Virus record (IMG/VR): IMGVR_UViG_3300020191_000016
Location: 1 to 49,507 of that record
Reading direction: 5' to 3' (one strand)
DNA from: a virus
DNA: 49,507 nucleotides
Shown: positions 24,413-33,783 of the stretch, piece after piece
Layout of the letters: each line of letters starts with the position of its first letter
Position numbering within the stretch: the stretch's first letter is position 1
Notes under the pieces: generated by a model
Database searches by the model: none
What the model was told of the DNA's origin: nothing
Seen by the model: the letters and a program-made list of their open reading frames with translations, nothing else
Translations under genes and position numbers: made by a program

Positions 24413-26752
24413 CTATCCTTTCGGCGCGTATATCCTTTCCCTAGCTACTTCAGTACGGTTTTCCGCAATTTTTTCTTGCGACTCGATTCTTGCATCGCTT
24501 GATCTAGCGTTTTCCTGAATCCGCATCTGCTCGTTAGCAATCTGCTGTTGTTTAATCTGAGCATCAATCTGGTCCTTAGCCGCACGTTGCTGAAGCTCTT
24601 GCTCCTTCAACTGGACTACAGGGTCTGCCTGTGGCGCACCTGATAGCTCGGTTTGCATTGCCTTCATTTCTTGTAGGTACTGCGTAACCTTCAATGCAAC
24701 AAGTGCCTCTTTCTCAAGGTCAGACGCCATGTTGTCTGGATCAGTGCCATACTGCTTGAATAGTTCTGCTTCAGCGTCCTCTTCAGCCTTCAATCTAATG
24801 TGCTGTAATACATGCTTCTGGAGTTCTGAGGCCGCCATTGGGTTTGCCTGTAACATCGGCGACAGTCCCATGATCAAGTGAGCCGCAATGTGCGCATCAT
24901 GTTGCTGTCCTGCAAATGCCTTCAGTTCCATGCCATCAATCACATTAATATTTTCAGTGGCTGGGTCTACAGGCATCTGATTAGTCTGAACCTTTAAGAT
25001 GCCATCAATATCACGCACGTTAAGCGCCTGGTAAACACGATAATACGCCTCATACATGTTGTGCATTTGCGGTGCGCTTTGGGCTAACTGCAATTGAGTC
25101 TGCGCCAATGTAATACGCTGTGCGGCAGAGAAGATATTAGGATCTGCCATAGGCAGAACCGCAACCATATCGTCAAAGTCTTTCTGTTTGATGGTGCGAG
25201 AAGCACCTGGAACATCGTATGGGTATTCATCAGGCAAAAATTGACCAAAACCTTCTGCCAGCATCTCAAATTCTTGGGTCTGAGCGTAGTAAAGACGCTT
25301 GTGAATGGCGGACATCACCATTGAACCACGCTCTAGCAACGCAATTGTAGTGCCTACTGCCGCCTGCTGGTTTGCATCGCCGACCTGCATGTCTGCAATG
25401 CTGGCAAGACGCCTACCGGCTTCAACAGTAAAGCCTAATAACGTAAATAGGGTCTGAGATGGCTCTTTGTAGGGTAATGGAAGCAGAGAACTAGCCAATT
25501 CTGCACCACCGGCATCAATATCGCGCCATTCACCTGGTTGAATTGGGTTATCGTCATCTGCAATACGCGCACCCTTAGCTTTAAAGCCCGCAGGGAGGTT
25601 TGATAGCGTTCCTGCATCCAATAATTGGCGCAATGCCATGGTTGCAGTCTTGGAAAGGCCTCCAATCAAGTGAACAAAGCCTAAACCGTAAGCTCCTGGG
25701 CCTTCTACAAGCACATAATGAACAAAATACTCTCTTCTCGCCTTATATTCGTCGTTTTCAAGCCAGTTTCGGCGAACACCAACGACCTGACCGCTGTTTT
25801 CATCAATCGTAACAACGTAAGGGAGCTTAATTCCGGTCTCATTGCCGTCTTCGTCAACGTCTTCAAAGCCTGGAATGTCCAAATCAACCTGAAATTCTAA
25901 TAAAAAAACCTCTTCAGGCTCTCCAGTGGACTCGATACCTGTGACGCGATCAATAGAATAACGAATATTGTCTTTTGTAGACGATGAAGACTCGGGATCA
26001 ACCACCACATCGAGGTATTCGCCAGCTACAACGCGCTTTCTAAACTCATTTTGATCCATCGAGATGCGATGCGTAATGCGCGGACACTGAGAAATAACGC
26101 TCGAGCCGTTATAAGGGATGTATAAGTCGTCTGGAAGGACTAGTCTTGAAACCATTCGACCCAACTGCTCGTCGTAATACACCTTTTTAAAGGTCGAACC
26201 ACCGTATCCAGTGTAAAAAAGTAGCTGGTCAAACTCTGGTGTGTATTCTTTCATCACCGTAGTTATTTGATAGTTCATAAAGTCCTGCACGCGAGACGCC
26301 TGCTGAACCTTGTCCAGGGTTTCTTTCCCTAAAGTTTGTGTTCGAACAGGTCCACCAGCAGGCATTAACTCTTTAAACGCCTGAGACTGAAACTGAACAA
26401 TGGCTTCGGTGAGCATTGGATGAACCGCGCCTGCGGCACCACGGAAAGGACGACTTCTTTCTTCAATCTTGAGTCCTAAAAGCTCAAGTCCCTTGGCGTA
26501 CATCTCTTCCCAGTCTTCCCTGGAAGAGCTGTCAGCCTCGAACAAGGCCAATAGGTCTATAGAAATATGAGACAGGTCGGTTGGATCAAGGATCTCGGCT
26601 AGATTACTGTAGAAATCTACATCGTTATCTTCGGCAACCTCAACAGTTGCACTACCGTCTTCTTCCAACACCACTTCAATGTCAGGGGCGTCGTCTGAAA
26701 TTGCAATTACCTCAGTGTCAGGAGCAAGGTTTATGACTTTATCAACTGGCAT
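24413..26752 (-). CDS. Portal protein (P22 gp1-like)
   Basis: 779 residues from the ATG at 26752, chosen because a candidate promoter -10 (26781-26786) would start transcription after the two earlier ATGs at 26794 and 26782; these remain possible. The acidic N-terminus (EVVLEEDGSATVEVAEDNDV) precedes the portal core: RSRPFRGAAGAVHPMLTEAI, FYTGYGGSTFKKVYYD, LPDDLYIPYNG, and a C-terminal coiled-coil barrel (about 700-779, Gln/Glu/Ala-rich, IKQQQIANEQMRIQENARSS). This is the dodecameric DNA channel docking terminase. Length fits P22-type portals. Confidence 0.85.
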   Translation of the reverse strand: MPVDKVINLAPDTEVIAISDDAPDIEVVLEEDGSATVEVAEDNDVDFYSNLAEILDPTDLSHISIDLLALFEADSSSREDWEEMYAKGLELLGLKIEERSRPFRGAAGAVHPMLTEAIVQFQSQAFKELMPAGGPVRTQTLGKETLDKVQQASRVQDFMNYQITTVMKEYTPEFDQLLFYTGYGGSTFKKVYYDEQLGRMVSRLVLPDDLYIPYNGSSVISQCPRITHRISMDQNEFRKRVVAGEYLDVVVDPESSSSTKDNIRYSIDRVTGIESTGEPEEVFLLEFQVDLDIPGFEDVDEDGNETGIKLPYVVTIDENSGQVVGVRRNWLENDEYKARREYFVHYVLVEGPGAYGLGFVHLIGGLSKTATMALRQLLDAGTLSNLPAGFKAKGARIADDDNPIQPGEWRDIDAGGAELASSLLPLPYKEPSQTLFTLLGFTVEAGRRLASIADMQVGDANQQAAVGTTIALLERGSMVMSAIHKRLYYAQTQEFEMLAEGFGQFLPDEYPYDVPGASRTIKQKDFDDMVAVLPMADPNIFSAAQRITLAQTQLQLAQSAPQMHNMYEAYYRVYQALNVRDIDGILKVQTNQMPVDPATENINVIDGMELKAFAGQQHDAHIAAHLIMGLSPMLQANPMAASELQKHVLQHIRLKAEEDAEAELFKQYGTDPDNMASDLEKEALVALKVTQYLQEMKAMQTELSGAPQADPVVQLKEQELQQRAAKDQIDAQIKQQQIANEQMRIQENARSSDARIESQEKIAENRTEVARERIYAPKG

Positions 26753-26780
26753 GATAATATTCTCTATCTGTTCTAAGGCC

Positions 26781-26786
26781 ATTATA
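26781..26786 (-). promoter_or_regulatory. Candidate -10 box for the portal operon
   Basis: Minus-strand TATAAT, preceded by CATG. A -35 match is weak. If used, transcription would start near 26774 and exclude the first two in-frame portal ATGs. It lies in the divergent gap shared with the plus-strand gene. Confidence 0.4.
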
Positions 26787-26788
26787 CA

Positions 26789-26818
26789 TGGCATTTCTTA
26801 TATATCTAATGCTATAAT
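26789..26818 (+). promoter_or_regulatory. Extended -10 promoter of the plus-strand gene
   Basis: TGC followed by a perfect TATAAT at 26813-26818, an extended -10 element that needs little -35 sequence. The -35 region at about 26789-26795 is poor. It reads towards the ATG at 26847. Confidence 0.65.
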
Positions 26819-26846
26819 ACCCACGATTCAGAAAGGAGACTAAAAC

Positions 26847-27092
26847 ATGAGAATCATGGAATACATATCTTGGGACAAACGTCCCGCTGTTATCTGCGCT
26901 ATCGAAGCACCTACCCACCCAGAAGGCGAGTACGTCGAAGCATACTTTATATCTTCTCGTTCGCCCACCTGGAAAAAAGCTATCCCAGTTCAATTTGTAG
27001 ATATTCTACGAGAAGGCGAAGTAATAGAACAGGCAGAGTTCGAGGAAATGTTCGGTGTCATAGGCGATACGCTCCCGGAACTTCCGGTTTAA
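26847..27092 (+). CDS. Lone plus-strand acidic protein, possible moron or regulator
   Basis: 81 residues, the only convincing plus-strand gene in the window. ATG at 26847 is preceded by AAAGGAG with an eight-base spacer and by its own extended -10 promoter. The product is compact and acidic: MRIMEYISWDKRPAVICAIE, then GEYVEAYFISSRSPTW and EVIEQAEFEEMFGVIGDTLP. No family recognised. Its stop codon interlocks with that of the convergent giant gene in the shared bases TTAA, and a CCGGAACTTCCGG palindrome just before the stop could act as a weak terminator. Independent control and orientation resemble morons. Confidence 0.75.
   Translation: MRIMEYISWDKRPAVICAIEAPTHPEGEYVEAYFISSRSPTWKKAIPVQFVDILREGEVIEQAEFEEMFGVIGDTLPELPV
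27075..27090 (+). terminator. Possible weak bidirectional terminator
   Basis: CCGGA-ACT-TCCGG hairpin at 27075-27087 followed by TTTAAA on the plus strand, at the junction of the two convergent genes. The loop is short and the T-tract minimal, so the assignment is tentative. Confidence 0.3.
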
Positions 27093-30000
27093 ATATATCG
27101 CCTGTCATTGTACACCCTCTCAACATTACCGCCACGTTTGAAGTATTTGGGCGGAGGGCCCGGATCAATCAAATGCTCTGGGCTTTCAATAGGTCGCGTC
27201 TTTGCTTTCTTGGCTAACACCAGCGGACCTACTTGAATAACCTGTTCTGCGTCAGCGACCGGCATGCCGTCTGCCTTACGATAGAAATAGCTGTGCCTAA
27301 AAGGATTCATGCCGACTTCTACCCAGTCGCTTGCGTCAGGAGCAGTCCCATCTAGGATACTCTTAGCCATCTGCTCAACTTCTGCTGGGTCCATGTTTTT
27401 CCATGCACCGTTAATACGAGCAACAGTTCCTTTGTTGATCTCTCCGGTTGCCATTCTTAATGGCCCCTCCGCCGTACCATTGAGAGTAAATGTCACATTG
27501 TCCAGCACCGCTGTTGGCCCGTATGCTACAGCGTTACCATTTCTAAGAGTGCCGTCATGAAGTGTCACGACCCAAGTGTCATAGCTTTCATAAGCAGGAA
27601 TGTCTAGTCGAGAGGAGATCATTGTGCCGTCTGGAACATCAATATTGACGCCCACTATGCCCCCAGCGGTCGCGTCTTTTTTCGTACTCAGCGACATAGC
27701 AATTTCTTCAACCGTGGGTCGTTTGGGGACCTTGCCTATAGGAACAATAGGCATCTTTTCTTCAACCACCTTGTTATATTCTTGAGTGGTTATCTCGCCG
27801 TTTTTAAGTTTTTTTGCCGCTTCTTGAACTTCTGGTACGCGCTTTTGCTTAATACCTTTGTTGGCGTCCTTGAACGACTTAAACTGCTCCTCAGTAATAC
27901 CTAGCTTTTGTTTAGCGTCACCGAGGCTACCACCAAACTGTTCATAGGTTACTTTGTCTTTTTTACCTGTTCTGGGTTTGGCGACTGGGGCTGTTGTGGC
28001 ACCTCCTCCATCGAGAGTGGAGTCGGTATCTTTGATAATCCCCTTAACGCCTGATTGAAGCGTTCCATCGGGGTTAATGTCTTCAAATCGTCTTGCTGTT
28101 TCATCTAATTTTCTCCTGTCTATTTCAGGCAAAGTATACCACGGGGTATCTTTTGCGCTGGTTACTTTAAAGCCCTTCGGCACTATTTCATTTTTAGGGT
28201 TTTTGATAAATGCCTCAAACTCTTTTTGCTTTGTTGGACTCATCCTCACAGTTGACCCATCGGATAAAGGATACTCGTAATAAGTCCCTTCCCCACCGCG
28301 TCTATACGTTGCGCCAGAAGAAAACGTAGTTCTCTTCCCTTCGGTAACGCCAGCGCCTAATGGATCCCCACTCTTAACAGATTTTAAGGTGCTATGGGAT
28401 ACAGGTTGATTACCGGACACTAGCCAGGTTTCCCAGTGCATGCGTCCTAAGCTGGCGTCTTGCGGACGGCCTATTATATTATACGCTTCTTTAGTAGCAT
28501 CTTGAAGTCCGTTCTCCAGCATTTCTGTAACCATGAGTCCCCGAGGACCGATAAGAATGCCAGATAGTCCACGTTTATTTATTCCATCGTAGATATTAGC
28601 GCCTCCAAAACGACCATCGTCCCAAAGATTTCTTGATTGAATTCTGTCCATGACAAGTAAGTCGTCCTTTCCAGCTACAAGGCCCAGGAATGAAACAACC
28701 TTGTTATCTATTCCTGGTTTATTTGTCACTTCATAAAAAGCCCTACGAAACTCTTTTCCTGTTTTATTTGGATCAGCAAGAGAATTGTGCAACGTAGTCA
28801 GTCCACTTTCTCCGTTTTCGCCTTTTTTACTTAGCTGAAGCAGTAGGTTACCTGCCGCGTTTCCATTCATAGTAACCTGCTTTCCTGGAGAACCCTCTGG
28901 TAGATTATCAGCAACCATCTGTTTCCATCCGTCGATGTCTGCTTCAGTCAATGTGCCTTTTACAGCCTTATCAATGTATGGACTTGCACCCTCTAATAAA
29001 TCAATGAATGCGCCTTCCTGCTGGAAAGGACCCGCTCCCCTAGACAGAACACCCCATAAAAACAACCTGCCTGTCATATCAGGCTTGGACAGCCCACTGT
29101 CATATACATTTTTAATTTCTGAAACGTATCCAAAGCCCTCGTCCGCACTGGCTCTCATGTCCGGCGTTAGTTGATTTAGCTTTTCTGCTAAAAGTCTTGG
29201 GTCATTGGCATACTCAATCGCCCTGAATGGAGGGGCTGGCACATACTCTCCGCCAAACACATTCTTCTCAAAATCAATCCAATTTTGGGCAGAGCGCATA
29301 GCATTGGGATGGGCATTAATTGCCTCGTTTATATTAGCCATGACCAAAGCCCTGTTAGCAGGAGTGAAAGTCTGGACCACCGGGATAATGGGTTTATTAC
29401 CTCCGCCAAAGACCAAAAGTTCCTTGGGCATTCCATGACCAACCGCGCCCTCCGGCGCGGCTTTTATGTCTATCTCGCCTAACATCCGAGCAGAATCAGA
29501 TACGGGCTGGTATCCCATTTCTCTTTGTATTGCTGGATCCGCCCTGTCTGCCACCTCGTTATAGGTTTTAAGTTGATCTTCTTTAACTTGCCTGTATGCG
29601 ATTACTTCGCTTGGAGGCATTCGTTGCTCTATGTTTTCCCTTCCATAAAGTTTTTCATAATTCCTTTCAATTGCGTATAGATCGTGGCCTCCGCCTGGCT
29701 TGTCCTTTGCTCGTAACATGTCTGGGGTCATGAGCTGTAATTCCCCCAAAACTTTTTCGCCGTTTGGTCCAACGTATTGGATAGAAACCTTGCGATCAAA
29801 ATAGCCGTTGCCTGGTAACCTTTTCCAGCCCTCGTCTATTATCGCCTGGCTTTTTGAAAGGCTGGATATTATCTGCTCTGCTTGCTCATTTGTATTGACC
29901 AGCATAGTCCCACGAATGGAGTCAGCTATTTCGTCAGGTCCCATATCCTTGCGAACTAGCTTGTCGCTAATGCTCTTCAACTTCTTGACGGGGCCAGCCT

Positions 30001-32086
30001 TGTAGTCAACGCCGACTTCAGTTGCAATGTTGGTTAATAAGTTCTGAAACTCTGGATTAACAGTATTGGCAAGCTGAATCAGTTGTTCTGGGCTACCAAT
30101 GTCAGATTGGTGACGTTTAAAGTCCACCTCAAGTTGGGGAATATCGGTCTTTGGCAGTTCCCTGACTCGTGTTACATTCCCCGGCTTAAATGTAAACTTT
30201 GCCGCCCTACTGAGTTGTTTTCCGGGAACGCCAGGGAACGTGCCTGACATAGATAGTCCTGACATTTCCCTGTACATTTTAGCCGCTTCAAGATCACCAG
30301 CGGCTTCTGCCTCAATGGCCTTTTGGGCCAAGTCTTTTGCGTCTTTAACTGCGCGCTCTTGCCCTATACCAGGCGTCATATCTAGCATAAAGCCTATCGG
30401 GTCTTCTTTAAGCCCCTGATACATTGCCTTGCCCAAGAAGGAAATGTCTTCGCCTACCTCTTTCATAGGCGCCTCGGTCTGCGCAGTCTTTCTTATATAA
30501 TCTGCAACAGTGCCCGGAATCTCTGAAAGACCCCGTAACATAGCTTTGGCTTGGCCCACAGAATCAGGGACATCATCTCGGGGTAGCTCCCGTCGCTCTA
30601 CGGGCGCTTCTCGCATGATTTGAGCGGGGACATCCCAGATAGGACTTTTATTTTGATTTTCAGTCAAGTATCGGGCTTGACGTTCTCCGCCAGTGGTAAG
30701 CCAGGAAAGAAACTGGCTGGCTGGGGACTGACGCTGAGACCAATCTACCGTGCCTTCCTCGGTCAGAGGGTACTCAGCAGTAGGAGAGCTCCCCGCAGTA
30801 ATCCGATTCAGCATCTGTGCGCTTTCGGTTTCTGGGGTAGCTGATTCCTCAACTACCCCTTCAGGTTTTTTTACAAAACCACCATCGTTAAACATCATCG
30901 CCCCTCCTACGGTTATCGGAGTGGCGCTGGGCGTTCTGGACAAATAACCTGTTGGATCCTGTCCCTGTAACTCAGCATTGGTTCCACCAAGATAACTTGG
31001 TAAGGATCCATAATCATTTGAATAAAAATTGTAAGGATATTGATTTGTGCCTGCGACGGTGTTCTGGTCGCTACTCGTCATGGCGCTACTTGACGGGGCT
31101 GGAGTGCTTTCATTCCACGCATTAAATGCGGCTTCGAATTTTGGTACGTCAACCTCACCGCCTACTGTGTTAAATTCACCTGCGCGTAAACGATTTCGCC
31201 AGTAGTTATAGTCAGCATAGTTATAAGGCCTTTCACCACCGCTAAACTTAGCCATCAACGCCTGATCTTGTTTAGCCCTAGACTGAGCGAACCTACTAGA
31301 CATAGAAGGCATATAGCCTCCCCCTACGTCCAATAACTGCCTTGGTCTGCTGGTCACCACCGGCGGGGTCCAACTTAGGCCTGAGCCTGTAGCAGGAGTC
31401 AGACGCGCCGCCGGGGTGTACCTATAACCTGTGGGTGAACCTGTCATCGGGTCAAACTCGGGGACGCCAGGAATTCGTTCCCTGACTGGTGAGTCACGAA
31501 ACGCTTGATCTATACCTGGTCCTCTTGGGTCAACCGCACCAGGGGTGTAAACCGTGGAACCAGTTTGATTACCGCCTGTTGTGCCTTGAGGTCCTTTCGG
31601 CGTCTGCTTTAACTGCACATCAAACAAAATACTTGGGTCAATGCCCGCTCTAATCATGTCTTCAAACGTAACACCGTACTGCGTCGCCGCTTTCTGTAAC
31701 CTGCGACGCTCTTCCGCATCAACACCGCCCTGCTGTAATTTATTCACCAGTGATTGTCCACGGGCAATGGCTCTTTCACGCTCTTGCGCTTCTAACCCAG
31801 CCAACGAAGACTTCGCCGTGGTCGGCGCAGTAAACTGTTCCATGGGCAGTGGTTCTTGGGCCGTGAACACCTGATCGATAGTAGACTGCTTTACGCCCGC
31901 ATTCAGCAAGTCATTCACATCGACACCCTGCTCAAGCATCATGTTATAAAGCTGAGCGCCAGTTCGTTTGTCTGGATTGGCTAGGTATTTTTTCTCTGCG
32001 GCGAGAAGTTGTTTTTTATTTGCGCTACCACCCTTAGCCAGTTGGAGAGGAAGGTTGGCTAAAAGTTCGCGGGCCGACATTGCCAT
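27089..32086 (-). CDS. Giant probable ejection protein with RelA/SpoT-like domain
   Basis: 1665 residues from the ATG at 32086 (AGGTG upstream); a GTG at 32095 is an alternative. The first 420 residues are Pro/Gly/Gln-rich and include FNDGGFVKK, a motif recurring in marine phage virion proteins; the last residues FKRGGNVERVYNDRRYI are another. At about residues 680-812 (DNA about 29660-30045) is a RelA/SpoT synthetase-like domain: KKLKSISDKLVRK, DSIRGTMLV, NGYFDRKVSIQY and GELQLMT. Residues 890-1260 form a further globular region containing VVSFLGLVAGKDDLLVMDR. I infer a polyvalent virion protein delivered with DNA. Confidence 0.8.
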   Translation of the reverse strand: MAMSARELLANLPLQLAKGGSANKKQLLAAEKKYLANPDKRTGAQLYNMMLEQGVDVNDLLNAGVKQSTIDQVFTAQEPLPMEQFTAPTTAKSSLAGLEAQERERAIARGQSLVNKLQQGGVDAEERRRLQKAATQYGVTFEDMIRAGIDPSILFDVQLKQTPKGPQGTTGGNQTGSTVYTPGAVDPRGPGIDQAFRDSPVRERIPGVPEFDPMTGSPTGYRYTPAARLTPATGSGLSWTPPVVTSRPRQLLDVGGGYMPSMSSRFAQSRAKQDQALMAKFSGGERPYNYADYNYWRNRLRAGEFNTVGGEVDVPKFEAAFNAWNESTPAPSSSAMTSSDQNTVAGTNQYPYNFYSNDYGSLPSYLGGTNAELQGQDPTGYLSRTPSATPITVGGAMMFNDGGFVKKPEGVVEESATPETESAQMLNRITAGSSPTAEYPLTEEGTVDWSQRQSPASQFLSWLTTGGERQARYLTENQNKSPIWDVPAQIMREAPVERRELPRDDVPDSVGQAKAMLRGLSEIPGTVADYIRKTAQTEAPMKEVGEDISFLGKAMYQGLKEDPIGFMLDMTPGIGQERAVKDAKDLAQKAIEAEAAGDLEAAKMYREMSGLSMSGTFPGVPGKQLSRAAKFTFKPGNVTRVRELPKTDIPQLEVDFKRHQSDIGSPEQLIQLANTVNPEFQNLLTNIATEVGVDYKAGPVKKLKSISDKLVRKDMGPDEIADSIRGTMLVNTNEQAEQIISSLSKSQAIIDEGWKRLPGNGYFDRKVSIQYVGPNGEKVLGELQLMTPDMLRAKDKPGGGHDLYAIERNYEKLYGRENIEQRMPPSEVIAYRQVKEDQLKTYNEVADRADPAIQREMGYQPVSDSARMLGEIDIKAAPEGAVGHGMPKELLVFGGGNKPIIPVVQTFTPANRALVMANINEAINAHPNAMRSAQNWIDFEKNVFGGEYVPAPPFRAIEYANDPRLLAEKLNQLTPDMRASADEGFGYVSEIKNVYDSGLSKPDMTGRLFLWGVLSRGAGPFQQEGAFIDLLEGASPYIDKAVKGTLTEADIDGWKQMVADNLPEGSPGKQVTMNGNAAGNLLLQLSKKGENGESGLTTLHNSLADPNKTGKEFRRAFYEVTNKPGIDNKVVSFLGLVAGKDDLLVMDRIQSRNLWDDGRFGGANIYDGINKRGLSGILIGPRGLMVTEMLENGLQDATKEAYNIIGRPQDASLGRMHWETWLVSGNQPVSHSTLKSVKSGDPLGAGVTEGKRTTFSSGATYRRGGEGTYYEYPLSDGSTVRMSPTKQKEFEAFIKNPKNEIVPKGFKVTSAKDTPWYTLPEIDRRKLDETARRFEDINPDGTLQSGVKGIIKDTDSTLDGGGATTAPVAKPRTGKKDKVTYEQFGGSLGDAKQKLGITEEQFKSFKDANKGIKQKRVPEVQEAAKKLKNGEITTQEYNKVVEEKMPIVPIGKVPKRPTVEEIAMSLSTKKDATAGGIVGVNIDVPDGTMISSRLDIPAYESYDTWVVTLHDGTLRNGNAVAYGPTAVLDNVTFTLNGTAEGPLRMATGEINKGTVARINGAWKNMDPAEVEQMAKSILDGTAPDASDWVEVGMNPFRHSYFYRKADGMPVADAEQVIQVGPLVLAKKAKTRPIESPEHLIDPGPPPKYFKRGGNVERVYNDRRYI

Positions 32087-32127
32087 AGTGGTCACCTGTA
32101 CAGGGTTATCATCCCCGCATTGTAAGG

Positions 32128-33606
32128 CTAATAATACTCGGGGACAACTCCTGCATGGTCGGTAGGCTCATCGTCCTCGTCTGATTCAAGGCTGATGAAA
32201 TTGCCTGCTCTGAATCTCATGAGAGCCTGTGTCGTGCTATCAACCAAGTCATCGTTGTCGCCATTGGGAAACGACGCACATTCCTCGATCACTTCGTCCG
32301 CCCAATCCGTCTCAGGAGCCCAGACCATTCCAGCCTCAAGCACCGGAGCAACAGAGTTGGCCCTTGACACTTTGTCCTGGCCTGCACGACGACCGCCTGG
32401 TGAATACATGGTCACAGGAACACCAAGACGACGCAGTTCCTGTTGAAGCGTGATCCCTGTCGCTTTGGCCTCGATCAATACGTTATCGGGTTGCCAATAG
32501 TCGTACTGCTCTTTCGCTAACCGTTTTAAGTCAGGAAAGTCCCATCGACCCTTTCGCATATCAACCAACATTAAACACGGCATCGCATCATCGTCAGGCG
32601 TAAACACGCCCCACGTTGTAATCGCACTAAAGTCGGCAGTCTCTTTTTTACTGTAGGCAGTATCGTAAGATTGAATAATGTAATCGAGTCGAGGGGTATG
32701 TTCCTTGTCCCAACGTCGCCACCACTCACGTTTCAGGATTGCACCCTCATCCGCCGTGGGCTTTTGTTGATACATCGCGTTCCATTTTTGAACGGACAAC
32801 GATGCTTTCACTGCCTTGAGCTCGTCAAGTTTCCAGAAGGAAGGCCACAGTGGTCTTTCGTCCTCCGTGTCTTCGTCAAAGATTGCCGGAAACTCAATCA
32901 CTTCCCACTGGTCGGCATTGTGACTGGACTGGGCTTTTAACAACCTAGCCGTAAGATCCTTGGTCCCCCAACGGGTCATCACGATCACAACAGAACCGCC
33001 AGGTTGTAAACGAGACCGAGGACCAGAGGTATACCACTCCCACGCATTATCCAATGCCAATGCCGACAGGGCATCCTGCTCCGAGTGCGGATCGTCAATG
33101 ATTAACAGGTCAGCACCACGACCCGTCATCGCACCGCCTACACCAACAGCAAAGTATTCCCCACCCTCGCTCGTGTCCCAGCGACCAGCGGCTTTTGAGT
33201 CGGCTTTCAAGGTGCATTCTGGAAAGACGTCCTTGTAACGATCAAGGTCCATCAAGTTACGAACCTTCCTGCCAAATCGAACAGCCAGTTCGCCTGTATG
33301 CGTAGCCTGTATCACCTTGCGCATTGGATCACGGCCCATCATAAACGCCGGAAGCAAGTAAGATGCAAATTCAGATTTAGTGTGACGGGGCGGCATGTTG
33401 ACAATTAAACGCTTTAAAGTGCCGTCGGCGATACGATCAAACGCCGCCGCCATCTTTTCGTGATGGCTAGAAAGGATTGCCTCAGGCCAAACGTACTTGG
33501 CAAATTGTAAAAAGCTATCCTGGGCACCTTCTTGAGCCTCAAGCATCGCAAGGCGTAATTCAAGGCGCAATCTTTCTGCTTCAATGTCGTCTTTGACTAA
33601 GTGCAT
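32128..33606 (-). CDS. terL: Terminase large subunit
   Basis: 492 residues. ATPase: Walker A NMPPRHTKSE (70-79), Walker B LLIIDDPH (167-174), motif III-like IVMTRWG (208-214). Nuclease: Asp315 in IQSYDTAYSK, an acidic second site VLIEAKATG, and a C-terminal aspartate in DDLVDSTTQAL. It powers DNA packaging through the portal and cuts concatemers. Length is typical. The ATG at 33606 has no obvious ribosome binding site and follows a long non-coding region, so translation may depend on RNA structure there. The small subunit lies beyond that region. Confidence 0.93.
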   Translation of the reverse strand: MHLVKDDIEAERLRLELRLAMLEAQEGAQDSFLQFAKYVWPEAILSSHHEKMAAAFDRIADGTLKRLIVNMPPRHTKSEFASYLLPAFMMGRDPMRKVIQATHTGELAVRFGRKVRNLMDLDRYKDVFPECTLKADSKAAGRWDTSEGGEYFAVGVGGAMTGRGADLLIIDDPHSEQDALSALALDNAWEWYTSGPRSRLQPGGSVVIVMTRWGTKDLTARLLKAQSSHNADQWEVIEFPAIFDEDTEDERPLWPSFWKLDELKAVKASLSVQKWNAMYQQKPTADEGAILKREWWRRWDKEHTPRLDYIIQSYDTAYSKKETADFSAITTWGVFTPDDDAMPCLMLVDMRKGRWDFPDLKRLAKEQYDYWQPDNVLIEAKATGITLQQELRRLGVPVTMYSPGGRRAGQDKVSRANSVAPVLEAGMVWAPETDWADEVIEECASFPNGDNDDLVDSTTQALMRFRAGNFISLESDEDDEPTDHAGVVPEYY

Positions 33607-33675
33607 TTAAAATATTTTTTGCAAAAATTTTTTCAGGATTCGATTCTCCAGATAAAGGGGGTGGGTTTCAAGTTA

Positions 33676-33691
33676 TGTTTCACATGGAACA
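33676..33691. promoter_or_regulatory. parS-like palindrome
   Basis: TGTTTCACATGGAACA matches the ParB consensus TGTTTCACGTGAAACA at 14 of 16 positions. Binding by host ParB is inference; no parA or parB gene is recognisable here. Confidence 0.45.
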
Positions 33692-33783
33692 TTAGCCATT
33701 TTCGTTTTAGGCCTAATTATTTGTGTGAAACCTGGCCAAGGGGTCACCGCGCCTCGGCGGGGGCGCCAAATAGGGGGAACCTC

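Noticed and set aside
33640-33720. A tRNA-like T-arm (GGATTCGATTCTCC)
   Set aside because: No matching acceptor, D or anticodon stems could be folded around it.
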